From: Streptomyces tanashiensis
GTDB taxonomy: Bacteria > Actinomycetota > Actinomycetes > Streptomycetales > Streptomycetaceae
DNA length: 64,000 bases
Assembly: GCF_014648895.1 (NCBI RefSeq)
Contig: NZ_BMRZ01000008.1
Coordinates: 62,001-126,000 of the forward strand
Direction: 5' to 3'
Positions 16,444-24,507 of this stretch are shown one piece after another (the stretch's first letter is position 1; each line of letters opens with the position of its first letter). A program made the position numbers and the translations under genes. The notes under the pieces are model-generated. The model was not told the origin of the DNA. It saw only the letters and a list, made by a program, of their open reading frames with translations, and did no database searches.

Positions 16444-18084
16444 GTGTTCCGCACCACCACCCGCCAGCGTGTCCTCGCCCTCGCCCTCGCCGTCCTCGGC
16501 GCCACGTCCCTGGCCGCCTGCACGACCGGGCCGGGCCAGGACGGGAACCGGCCGCGGGCCTCGGCGGCCCCCGCCGACCCGGCCGCCCGGCCCGACCTCC
16601 GGCGCTTCTACGGCCAGAAGCTCAGCTGGCGGCCCTGCGGCGACGTCCAGTGCGCTTCGCTCACCGTGCCCATGGACTACGCGCGTCCCGGCGACGGCAG
16701 GACCTTCGTCCTGCCCCTGGCGAGGGCGGCCACCGCGGTCGAGGGCAAGCGCCTCGGTTCGCTCGTGCTCAACCCCGGCGGACCGGGCGAATCCGGCGTG
16801 AAGCTCGTCGAGGACGGCGTCGCCGAGGACCTCGGCCGCGGCGTGCGGGAGCGGTTCGACGTCGTGTCCTTCGACCCGCGCGGCGTCGGCCGGAGCACAC
16901 CCGCGCTGACCTGCCTCACCGGGAACCGGGCCGAGGACGAGGAAGCCGCCGTGGACGAGGCGCCGCTCCTTCCCCGTACGGACGCCGAGCGCACCGCGGC
17001 CCTCGCCGGTGCGCGGGCACAGGCCGCCGCCTGCCGGAAGGCCAGCGGTCCGCTGCTGCCGCACGTCGGGACGCAGGACGCGGCCCGGGACCTGGACGTG
17101 CTGAGGGCGGCCCTCGGCGAGCGGCGGCTGACGTACGTCGGCTGGTCGTACGGCACCAGCCTGGGCACCTCGTACGCCGAGCAGTTCCCCCGCCGCGTAC
17201 GGGCGATGGTCCTGGACGGGGCGGTCGACCCGTCGCTGGACTGGCGGCAGCGGGTGCTCGGCCAGTCGGCCGGCTTCCGGGACGCGGTCGAGGAGTACGC
17301 CGCGTCCTGCGCCGACGTGGTCGGCGAGGGCTGCCCCGGCGCGTCGCCGGAGGAGATACGCGCCCTGATCGACCGGCTCCTGGAGCGGACGCGGCGCGAG
17401 CCGCTGCCGGTCGACGGCTCCGAGGACGGTCTGGACGCGGCGGGCCTGGTCGGCGCGCTCAGCCTGTCGATGTACACGCCGGAGGCGCAGTGGGAGGGGC
17501 TGTCCGAGGCGTTGCGCGCGGCGGACGACGGGGACGGTACGCGGCTGGCGGCCCTGGCGGCGGGCGACGAGGAGGCCCCGGACGCCGGCGCCGACGCCGG
17601 CGCCGACGCCGAGGAGGACGCCGAGGAGGACGCCGAGGAGGACGGCCCCGACGCGAGCGACGTGCCGGAGGACAACAGCGAGGCGGCCCTGATCGCCGTC
17701 AACTGCCTCGACGTCCCGCACCCGCGCGACCCGCGGGCCTACTGGGACGCGCTGGCCCCCGCCCGTGAGGCGGCGGGTGACTACGGCACGTCGGGGGTGA
17801 CGAGCGAGCTGGTCTGCGCGGACTGGCCGGCCGGCACACAGCGGCCGCACCGGGTGGACGCGGCGGGTGTTCCGCCGGTCCTCGTCGTGGGCACCACGGG
17901 CGACCCGGCGACGCCGTACGACGAGGCGGTGGGCCTGGCCCGGCAGTTCCCCGGCGGCATGCTGCTGTCCTTCGACGCGCCCGGGCACACCGGGTACGGC
18001 CGCGACGCCTGTGTCGACCGGAAGGTCGAGGCCTATCTGGTCTCGCTCACGAAGGTCCGCCCCGGCACTCGGTGCGCGTCGTAG
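16444..18084 (+). CDS. Exported tripeptidyl aminopeptidase (alpha/beta hydrolase, TAP C-terminal)
   Basis: This 546-residue secreted serine peptidase has a lipoprotein signal (LAAC, C26). The alpha/beta-hydrolase core shows NPGGPGESG (oxyanion region), FDPRGVGRS, the nucleophile elbow GWSYGTS (S235), the acid in VVGTTGDPATPY, and His in APGHTGYG. The TAP-like C-terminal domain is typical of the Streptomyces SlpD/SlpE and tripeptidyl aminopeptidase group, which trims N-terminal tripeptides from proteins outside the cell. An Asp/Glu/Ala repeat (nt about 17580-17660) interrupts the cap region and looks like recent codon-repeat expansion. GTG 16444 follows AGGGGAG. The last 38 bases overlap the convergent acyltransferase gene. 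Confidence 0.87.
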   Translation: MFRTTTRQRVLALALAVLGATSLAACTTGPGQDGNRPRASAAPADPAARPDLRRFYGQKLSWRPCGDVQCASLTVPMDYARPGDGRTFVLPLARAATAVEGKRLGSLVLNPGGPGESGVKLVEDGVAEDLGRGVRERFDVVSFDPRGVGRSTPALTCLTGNRAEDEEAAVDEAPLLPRTDAERTAALAGARAQAAACRKASGPLLPHVGTQDAARDLDVLRAALGERRLTYVGWSYGTSLGTSYAEQFPRRVRAMVLDGAVDPSLDWRQRVLGQSAGFRDAVEEYAASCADVVGEGCPGASPEEIRALIDRLLERTRREPLPVDGSEDGLDAAGLVGALSLSMYTPEAQWEGLSEALRAADDGDGTRLAALAAGDEEAPDAGADAGADAEEDAEEDAEEDGPDASDVPEDNSEAALIAVNCLDVPHPRDPRAYWDALAPAREAAGDYGTSGVTSELVCADWPAGTQRPHRVDAAGVPPVLVVGTTGDPATPYDEAVGLARQFPGGMLLSFDAPGHTGYGRDACVDRKVEAYLVSLTKVRPGTRCAS

Positions 18085-19438
18085 GGTCCGGCGGGTCGAG
18101 CAGGTCGAGTTCGGCGGTGAGCGCGGCGGCCAGCGCGTCGAGGTCGGGGACGGCCTCGCCGTCGGCGACCAGGCCGATGTGGACCCGGCCGCCGTACGGG
18201 GACATGGCGACGGCGAGGGACTGGCCGCGGGCGAGCGGGGCCATCGGGTAGAGCGCGCGCAGCGGGGCGCCGCCGAGGGAGAGCGCGGAGCGGGGCAGCG
18301 GCACCTGGGTGACCAGGAGGTCGAAGAGGAGCCGGGCGGCGCCGGCGGCGAGGGGGGCGCCGAAGCGGTGGGCGAGCGGGTGCAGCTGGTCGGCGAGGAG
18401 GGCGACGGCGCCCGCGCCCCGGAAGGGTCCGGCGGCCTTGTTGCGGTCCATGGCGGTCCGCACGGCGGCGAGCCGGGCGGCCGGGTCGGGTTCGGTGACC
18501 GGCAGGTCGAGGAGGTAGCCGGAGAGGCTGTTCCCGGGGCCGGCCGGGGCGCCGGGGCGGCGGCGGGAGACGGGGACGAGGGCCCTGGGGTCGGCGGCCG
18601 GGAGGGGCATGCCGCGCCCGTCGAACCAGCGGCGCAGGGCACCGGCGACGAGGGCGAGGAGGACGTCGTTGGCGGTGCCGCCGGTGGTGCGGCGGATCCG
18701 GTGGACGCGGTCGAGGGGCAGGGTGGCGGTGGCGATCCGGCGCGTTCCGCTGGATTCGGCGGCGAGCGGGGTGGTGGGGCGCGCGTCGAGGCGGCCGGCG
18801 CGGGCGACGGAGGAGCCGAGGACCGAGGCGCCGACCTCGACGGCCCGGCCGAGGTCGCCGAGGCGGTCGCGGGCGATGCCGAGGAGGTGGCCGGGCCCGG
18901 GGAGCCAGGACCGCGGAGGGACGGGGCGGGCGCGGCGCGCCGGGCGTCGGCCCGCGGCGATCTCGTCGAAAATCCCGGCGCCGATGGCGACGGCCCGCAT
19001 GCCGTCGGCGAGGGCGTGGTGGAGTTTGACGAGGACGGCGAAGGAGCCGTCGGGGGCGCCGCTGAGCAGGTACATCTCCCAGGGCGGGAGGCCGCGGGCG
19101 ACGGGGCGTTCCATGAGTTCGGCGGCGAGCCGGGCGGTCTCGGCGGGGAAGTCGGTGCCGGGGAGGGTGATCTCGCGGACGTGCCGGCGTACGTCGAAGT
19201 CGGGATCGGCGCTCCAGGCGGCGCCTCCGACGGGGAACAGGACGTCGCGGACGCGCATCCGGAGCCGAGGGACAGCGGCGGCGCGCACGGCGAGCAGTTC
19301 CAGGAGGTCGCCGGGTTCCCGTCCGGCGGCGGTGGGTGGGGGTCCGAAGTGGGCGAGGGCCCCGAGGTGCAGGGGGTGCTCGGTGGATTCCAGGTGCCAG
19401 AAGGCCAGGTCCAGGGGTGCCAGTAGCTCGCTGCTCAC
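18047..19438 (-). CDS. Wax ester synthase/diacylglycerol acyltransferase (WS/DGAT)
   Basis: This 463-residue bifunctional O-acyltransferase would make triacylglycerol or wax ester storage lipid from acyl-CoA. The hallmark HHxxxDG is present as KLHHALADGM (H140, H141, D145, G146). The later PLDRVHRIRRTTGGTANDVLLALVAGALRRW and PGNSLSGYLLDLPV match the N- and C-terminal halves of the family, and the length is normal. GTG 19438 starts the protein at SSELLAPLDLAFWHLES, the usual N-terminal motif. Upstream lie phased TCAGTT repeats, a candidate control site. The 3' end overlaps the convergent aminopeptidase gene by 38 bases. Confidence 0.9.
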   Translation of the reverse strand: MSSELLAPLDLAFWHLESTEHPLHLGALAHFGPPPTAAGREPGDLLELLAVRAAAVPRLRMRVRDVLFPVGGAAWSADPDFDVRRHVREITLPGTDFPAETARLAAELMERPVARGLPPWEMYLLSGAPDGSFAVLVKLHHALADGMRAVAIGAGIFDEIAAGRRPARRARPVPPRSWLPGPGHLLGIARDRLGDLGRAVEVGASVLGSSVARAGRLDARPTTPLAAESSGTRRIATATLPLDRVHRIRRTTGGTANDVLLALVAGALRRWFDGRGMPLPAADPRALVPVSRRRPGAPAGPGNSLSGYLLDLPVTEPDPAARLAAVRTAMDRNKAAGPFRGAGAVALLADQLHPLAHRFGAPLAAGAARLLFDLLVTQVPLPRSALSLGGAPLRALYPMAPLARGQSLAVAMSPYGGRVHIGLVADGEAVPDLDALAAALTAELDLLDPPDPTTRTECRGGPS

Positions 19439-19552
19439 GGTGTCCTCTTGTCCTGCGATGTCACGCGGTGTCCTGCGGAGCCGTACGGGGGTCCTGCGGG
19501 TGTCCTGCTGTCCCGTGCGGGGGGACGGGTGAGCGAAGTCAATCGCGTACCG

Positions 19553-19601
19553 TCAGTTACGGTCAAGTACGATCAGTTCACGCTCAGTTAACACGTTCAG
19601 T
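19553..19601. promoter_or_regulatory. Phased TCAGTT direct repeats upstream of WS/DGAT
   Basis: TCAGTTACG-like words begin at 19553, 19563, 19573, 19584 and 19597, spaced 10, 10, 11 and 13 bases, so most copies face the same side of the helix. They lie just after the phosphatase gene and about 120 bases before the WS/DGAT start. This looks like a multi-copy operator; the binding protein is unknown. Confidence 0.45.
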
Positions 19602-21684
19602 GCTCCACGGTGAACTCGCACCACACACACTTGCCGCCACCCCGGGACTCCACACCCCAGGTGTCGGAGAGCTGGTCGACCAGGAGCAGCCCCCGCCCGG
19701 ACACCCCCGCCTCCCCCGCCTCGCGTCGCCGGGGCAGGGCGCTGGACCGGTCCTCCACCTCGACCCGCAGCCTCCGCGGAGGCCCGGTCAGGATCCGCAG
19801 GGTCACGATCGCCCCGCCGTCGGTGTGCATCAGGGCGTTGGTCATCAGCTCGTCGGCGACCAGTTCGATCTCGTCGGCGCGCTCCCCCGCGCCCCAGGCG
19901 CGGACGGCGGCGCGGATCATGTGCCGGGCCGAGCTGAGCGCCTCCGGGTCGTTCTGGGCCACGTGCTGCTGGAAGCGGCCGGTGCCCTGCGGGTGGTACG
20001 TGCCGTGGCGGCGCAGCAGCAGGATCGCGACGTCGTCCTCGCCGCCCCGGTCGGCGACCACGTCGCACAGGTGGTCGGCGAGCTCCTTGAGGTCGGAGGG
20101 GCCGCGCCGGACGAGCGAGGAGAGCCACTGGAGACCCTCGTCGAGGTCGGATCCGGGCTTCTCGACGAGCCCGTCGGTGTAGAGCATCAGCGTCTGGCCG
20201 GGGTCCAGCTCCAGGGTGGTCACCGGATAGTCCAGGCGGCCGAACTCCGCGGAGAGCCCGAGCGGCAGCCCGCCCTCGACGGGCAGCCTGCGGCAGCGGC
20301 CGTCGACCTCCCTGATCAGCGGGTCGACATGGCCGGCGCGCACCACCTGGACGACCCCGGTGGCGAGGTCGACCTCCGCGTAGGTGCAGGTGGCGAAGCG
20401 TTCGGTGTCGAGCTCGTGGAGGAAGACCGAGGCCCGGGCCATCACCGTGGCCGGGGGGTGGCCCTCGGCGGCGTAGGCGCGCAGCACGATCCGCAGCTGG
20501 CCCATGACGGCCGCCGCGTGGGTGTCGTGGCCCTGCACGTCGCCGATGACGGCGCCGACCCGCCCGCCGGGCAGCGCGATGACGTCGTACCAGTCGCCCC
20601 CGATGTCCCGGCCGAGGCGGGCCGAGCGGTAGCGGACGGCCGTCTGGGCGCCGGGCACCTCGGGGATCCGGCGGGGCAGCATCGCCTGCTGGAGCCCCTC
20701 GGCGAGGTCGTGCTCCTGCTCGTAGAGCATGGCCCGCTGGAGGCTCTGGGCGATGCTGCTGCCGAGGGCGACGAGCAGGGTCCGCTCGTCCTCGCTGAAG
20801 CCGGTCTTGTCGCTGTAGAGCAGGCCGAGTGCGCCGATGGGCCGGGCCTGGGCGATGAGCGGCAGGTAGGCGGCGGCGGTGATGCCGAGGCCGCTGATGT
20901 GCGGCCAGAGCACCGGGAAGGACTCGGCGAAGTCCCGGGGCGAGTCGATGAACCGGGGGCGCAGGGTCCGGATGACCTCGCTCATCGGGTACGGCTCGTC
21001 CACCCGGGTGAACCGGGTGCCCGGCACGAAGGCGCCGTCCGGTCCCTCGGCGACCAGGTGGATCCGGCCGGCGTCGAGGAGGCCCATGACGAGACTGGCG
21101 GCGCCGAAGTGTTCCAGCGCGTGCGAGTCGTTGAGCAGGTCGATGACGTCCTGCACGGTCCGGGCGTAGGCGAGGGCCGCGGTGGTGCCCTCGACGACGC
21201 CGGCGCGCCGTCTGCGCCCTTCGTCGAGGCCGAGCCGGGCGGCGGACTCGGTGAGTTCGTGCGTGGCGTCGCGCAGGATGCCGATGATGCGGACGGGCCG
21301 GCCGGTGGCGTCGCGGTGGACCATGCCCTGGGTGTGGGTCCACTGGTGGCTGCCGTCGCGCCGGCGGATGCGGAAGTACGCGCCGTACTGCTCGCTGCCG
21401 TCCTTGAGCGCCTGGGCCACCAGGGTGTCGAGCTGGCGGCCCTCGTCCGGCAGCACCCGCGGGCCCAGGCTCTCAGGTCGGCCGTCGTACTCGTCGGGGT
21501 CCATGTCGAAGACGTCGAGGGCGGCGGGGTCCAGGGTCATGGTGCCCGTGAGCAGGTCCCAGTCGAATCCGCCCATCCGGAAGGCGGCGCCGTAGTCGGC
21601 CAGGATCCGTGTCCCGGCCGCCGACTCCTCCGGCGCCTGGCGCCTCCGCGCGATCGCCTCCCCGCCCCCGTTGCCCGCGTTCAT
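19597..21684 (-). CDS. PAS-GAF-SpoIIE phosphatase with HATPase domain
   Basis: This 695-residue cytoplasmic signalling protein has, in order, a PAS domain (about 30-150, with FDWDLLTGTMTLDPAALDVF and YFRIRRRDGSHQWTHTQG), a GAF domain (about 165-320), a PP2C-type SpoIIE/RsbU domain (about 340-540, with RDIGGDWYDVIAL and GDVQGHDTHAAAVMGQLR, the metal-binding Asp motifs), and an RsbW-like HATPase (about 565-695, with VADELMTNALMHT and GRGLLLVDQLSDTWGVE). One polypeptide thus holds both a phosphatase and an anti-sigma-type kinase, an arrangement common in Streptomyces for partner-switching control of sigma factors. Its anti-anti-sigma substrate is not adjacent; the STAS protein at 46321 is only a distant possibility. 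Confidence 0.9.
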   Translation of the reverse strand: MNAGNGGGEAIARRRQAPEESAAGTRILADYGAAFRMGGFDWDLLTGTMTLDPAALDVFDMDPDEYDGRPESLGPRVLPDEGRQLDTLVAQALKDGSEQYGAYFRIRRRDGSHQWTHTQGMVHRDATGRPVRIIGILRDATHELTESAARLGLDEGRRRRAGVVEGTTAALAYARTVQDVIDLLNDSHALEHFGAASLVMGLLDAGRIHLVAEGPDGAFVPGTRFTRVDEPYPMSEVIRTLRPRFIDSPRDFAESFPVLWPHISGLGITAAAYLPLIAQARPIGALGLLYSDKTGFSEDERTLLVALGSSIAQSLQRAMLYEQEHDLAEGLQQAMLPRRIPEVPGAQTAVRYRSARLGRDIGGDWYDVIALPGGRVGAVIGDVQGHDTHAAAVMGQLRIVLRAYAAEGHPPATVMARASVFLHELDTERFATCTYAEVDLATGVVQVVRAGHVDPLIREVDGRCRRLPVEGGLPLGLSAEFGRLDYPVTTLELDPGQTLMLYTDGLVEKPGSDLDEGLQWLSSLVRRGPSDLKELADHLCDVVADRGGEDDVAILLLRRHGTYHPQGTGRFQQHVAQNDPEALSSARHMIRAAVRAWGAGERADEIELVADELMTNALMHTDGGAIVTLRILTGPPRRLRVEVEDRSSALPRRREAGEAGVSGRGLLLVDQLSDTWGVESRGGGKCVWCEFTVEH

Positions 21685-21733
21685 GGGGCCACGCTAGGCG
21701 CAGCCCCGCGCGGGCGCACCAGGAAGATCCGTT

Positions 21734-22864
21734 TCACCCCTGGAAGGTCTCCGGCTGGTCGGGCACAGGACCGGCCGGGAAGAGCTCGTCGGGCATGTCC
21801 CCGTCCGGGGCGGTGGGCGGCCCGGACGGTTCCGCGAAGGGGTCGGGGAAGGGCTCGGTACGGGGATCCTCGTACGGGTCGGGGTACGGCTCCGTGTACG
21901 GATCGGGGGTCGGCGGTTCGGTGCCGGTGCCGCCGGTCCCGGACGGGTCGGGGGCGTCGGGCACGGGGGCCGTCGACCCCGGCGGCACGGGGGCCGGGGA
22001 GGCGGGGTCCTGGGACCCGTCGCGGCCCGGGGCGGTCGGGTCGGGCGTGCCGGAACCGGTGAGGGCGCAGGTGTCGGGGTCGCAGGCCGGTTCCACGGCG
22101 GGCTTGCGGTCCTCGTCGCCGTCGCTGCCCGTCCGCCGTTCGATCCAGGTGCTGTCCGTGGTGTTCACGATGACCAGGCTGGTGACGACGGAGGCGGTGG
22201 GCCGGACGACGATCACGCGGTCGGGGTCGAAGCCGTCCCAGGGTTCGCCCTGGTGGATGCCGCCCGGGTCGGCGCCGGGGCTGCGGAGCGGGTTGCCGCA
22301 GGCGCAGCGCACGCGCGGGGAGCCGTACTGGTCGACGAGGACCGAGGTACCGGTCTGGAGGACGGCCTGGAAGGCGTCGGCCCGGCCCTCGCGGTAGCGG
22401 TGGTCGGTGACGCGGGTGTCGGCGCGCAGGGCGACCGGGGTGAGGCCGCGGAGCCAGCCGGCGACGTTGGCCTCGGGGATGCCGGCGGCCTCGGCGAAGG
22501 CCCGCGCCTTGGTCCGGTCGGCGGCGAGGAGGGCGACCTGCCGTTCGACGTCGCAGCTGCCCACCGCGCGCGTACCGCCGTAGAGGCCGGGGGCGGAGCC
22601 GGTGACCTCCCGGACCCGGGGAGCGCCGTCGTCCGGCCCGCGGTCGGGGGCGGCGGGGGCGGCGGTGTTCCGGACGGTGGAGGCGGTGAAGGGGTCGGGG
22701 CCGTGGGCGCCGAGCGGCTGCAGGAGGACGTCCTGGACGGGGGCAGCGGCCGGTTCGCCGCCGGCGCCTTCCCACGCGGAGGAGCAGCCCGCGAGCAGCA
22801 GGGTCGTGACGAGCGCCGCGGCGGCGAGACCGGTTCGCCGCGTCCGGCGGAGGGATGAGCGCAC
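21734..22864 (-). CDS. DUF6777 lipoprotein
   Basis: This exported protein of about 376 residues has a lipobox (LLLAGC). The segment VQDVLLQPLGAHGPDPFTAST, GLYGGTRAVGSCDVERQVALLAADRTKARAFAEAAGI and VRCACGNPL is the DUF6777 domain (about 45-260). A long Pro/Asp/Glu/Thr-rich tail with repeated PDP and EPFPDP words occupies the last 110 residues and should be flexible. The function of the family is unknown. The start is GTG 22864, with GGGAG upstream. Frame further upstream adds basic residues with no ribosome site and would run into the divergent promoter. The gene diverges from the YndJ operon and may feel the same operators. Confidence 0.75.
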   Translation of the reverse strand: MRSSLRRTRRTGLAAAALVTTLLLAGCSSAWEGAGGEPAAAPVQDVLLQPLGAHGPDPFTASTVRNTAAPAAPDRGPDDGAPRVREVTGSAPGLYGGTRAVGSCDVERQVALLAADRTKARAFAEAAGIPEANVAGWLRGLTPVALRADTRVTDHRYREGRADAFQAVLQTGTSVLVDQYGSPRVRCACGNPLRSPGADPGGIHQGEPWDGFDPDRVIVVRPTASVVTSLVIVNTTDSTWIERRTGSDGDEDRKPAVEPACDPDTCALTGSGTPDPTAPGRDGSQDPASPAPVPPGSTAPVPDAPDPSGTGGTGTEPPTPDPYTEPYPDPYEDPRTEPFPDPFAEPSGPPTAPDGDMPDELFPAGPVPDQPETFQG

Positions 22865-22989
22865 CTGGTTCTCCCGACTTTCTCTCCTCCGGGCCCGGCG
22901 CCCGGTTGCGGCCAGTCCTCCATGTCTGTCGCAGCGCGTGAGGACCCGCAAGCGGAGGGCATCCGACCGGGTAGGGCGGAGCAGCGACT

Positions 22990-23043
22990 TGAACACGTTC
23001 AAGAAAGGCCCTACGCTCGACCCGCCGGTTGAACGCGTTCAAG
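22990..23043 (+). promoter_or_regulatory. Promoter with two TTGAAC-NN-GTTCAA operators
   Basis: Two 14-bp palindromes, TTGAACACGTTCAA (22990-23003) and TTGAACGCGTTCAA (23030-23043), lie exactly 40 bases apart, about four helical turns. The first contains the -35 TTGAAC; after 17 bases comes the -10 TACGCT (23013-23018). The second covers the early transcribed region. The layout suits a TetR-type repressor gripping the promoter from both sides. No regulator gene is adjacent. Confidence 0.65.
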
Positions 23044-23058
23044 TGGGGGTGGTGACGC

Positions 23059-23937
23059 ATGACCGCGCTGTCGGTCCTGGTGAGTCCGGTCGTGATGATC
23101 GGCATGTTCTGGGTCGTACCGACGGGCCTCGCGCTCCTCGACGGGCCCCGGCCACCGGGGTGGGACCCGCTCCGGCGCGCCTGGCCCCTGCTCGCCGCCC
23201 CGGGGGCCCTGGCCCTCTGGCTCCCCCGCTCGCCGGTCTCGGCCACGCTCGCCGGCGTCTACGCCCTCGCCACCCTGGCACTCGCACTCCAGGCCCCGGG
23301 CCGGCTGATCCTGACCCGCTCGCTCCGGCCGAGCGAGATCGCGGTCCTCTCCGCCCTGGTGGCGCCGTCCGTCGCCGGTCTGGCGCTCGTCGCCGAGCGG
23401 GCCTCGTACCCGCTCTTCGGCTTCGACCTCGACCTCCTCGCGCTGACCGTCCCGCACTTCCACTTCGCGGGCTTCGCCGCCGCCCTCGTCGCCGGACTCG
23501 TCAGCCGCGCCTCCGACGGTCCCACCGCCCGCTTCGCCGCGCTCAGCGTCCCCGCCGGCACCCTGCTCGTCCTGCTCGGCTACTTCGTCGACGACTGGGC
23601 CGAGCTGGCGGGGGCCGTCGTACTGACGGCCGGCATGGCCGCGGTGTCCGTGCTGACCCTGCGGGAGCGCCGCGACCTCGCCGCCGACCCGCTCGCCCGC
23701 GGCCTCCTCGCCGTCTCGGCCCTGGTCCTCGCCGTCACCATGCTGCTCGCGCTCAGCTGGGCGCTCGGCGAGGCGACCGGCCTCCCGCACCTCTCCCTGA
23801 CCTGGACGGCCGCCACGCACGGCCTGGGCAACGCCCTCGGCTTCGCCGTCTGCGCGCTGCTCGCCCGGCGCCGCCTCCGGACGGACCGCGCCTTCCCGCC
23901 CCTTCCGACCCTCCCGCGAACGGAGCTCCCGGCATGA
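23059..23937 (+). CDS. YndJ-like multi-pass membrane protein
   Basis: This 292-residue membrane protein has eight or nine hydrophobic segments and short loops. The invariant-looking LTVPHFHFAGFAAALVAGL, with two His in a membrane segment, and WTAATHGLGNALGFAVCALLARR, with one more, are typical of the YndJ group. The function is unknown; the membrane histidines suggest metal or haem binding. It begins a three-gene operon (YndJ, DUF1990, lipase maturation factor) and its stop overlaps the next start as ATGA. It is expected to be controlled by the two operators upstream. Confidence 0.72.
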   Translation: MTALSVLVSPVVMIGMFWVVPTGLALLDGPRPPGWDPLRRAWPLLAAPGALALWLPRSPVSATLAGVYALATLALALQAPGRLILTRSLRPSEIAVLSALVAPSVAGLALVAERASYPLFGFDLDLLALTVPHFHFAGFAAALVAGLVSRASDGPTARFAALSVPAGTLLVLLGYFVDDWAELAGAVVLTAGMAAVSVLTLRERRDLAADPLARGLLAVSALVLAVTMLLALSWALGEATGLPHLSLTWTAATHGLGNALGFAVCALLARRRLRTDRAFPPLPTLPRTELPA

Positions 23938-24485
23938 CCCGCCTCACGCAGAGCCTCTCCCGTCCCGCACTCCCCCGCCCGAGCCTCACCTACCGCGAGG
24001 TCGGCGCCACCCGCACCCCGGAGGAGCTCCCCGCGGACTACCACCACCTGCGGCACAGCACGGTCGTCGGCCGCGGCAGGGCCGCCTTCGAGACCGCGGG
24101 GGCGGCCGTCACCACCTGGCGGATGCACCGCGCCTCCGGAGCGCGCGTCCACTCCGACGCCGAGCGTGCCTGGCCCGGCGTCCGGCTGGAGGTGGCGCTG
24201 GGCGCCGGCCCGCTCCGGCTCGGCGTCCCCTGCGCGGTCATCTGGACGGCGTACGAGAAGGACCGCGTCGGCTTCGCCTACGGCACCCTGAGCGGGCACG
24301 CGGAGTGCGGCGAGGAGTCCTTCGTCGTCGAGCTGGAGCCGGACGGCACGGTCCGCTTCACGGTCACCGCGTTCAGCCGTCCCGCCGCCTGGTACACCCG
24401 GCTCGCCGGGCCCCTGGTCCCCCGACTCCAGCACGCGTACGCACGCCGCCTCGGCCGGACCCTCGCGCGCCTCGTCAGGACGTGA
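23934..24485 (+). CDS. DUF1990 family protein
   Basis: This 183-residue soluble protein has the family features LTYREVGATRTPEELPADYHHLRHSTVVGRGRAAFETA at the start, WPGVRLEVALGAG, IWTAYEKDRVGFAYGTLSGHAECGEESFVVE in the middle, and FTVTAFSRPAAWYTRLAGPLVPRLQHAYARRL at the end. The fold is probably a START/polyketide-cyclase-like barrel that binds a hydrophobic ligand. DUF1990 domains are repeatedly found with YndJ, here coupled through a four-base overlap. The biochemical role is unknown. Confidence 0.78.
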   Translation: MTRLTQSLSRPALPRPSLTYREVGATRTPEELPADYHHLRHSTVVGRGRAAFETAGAAVTTWRMHRASGARVHSDAERAWPGVRLEVALGAGPLRLGVPCAVIWTAYEKDRVGFAYGTLSGHAECGEESFVVELEPDGTVRFTVTAFSRPAAWYTRLAGPLVPRLQHAYARRLGRTLARLVRT

Positions 24486-24507
24486 TCCCGGGCCGATACT
24501 GGTAGCG

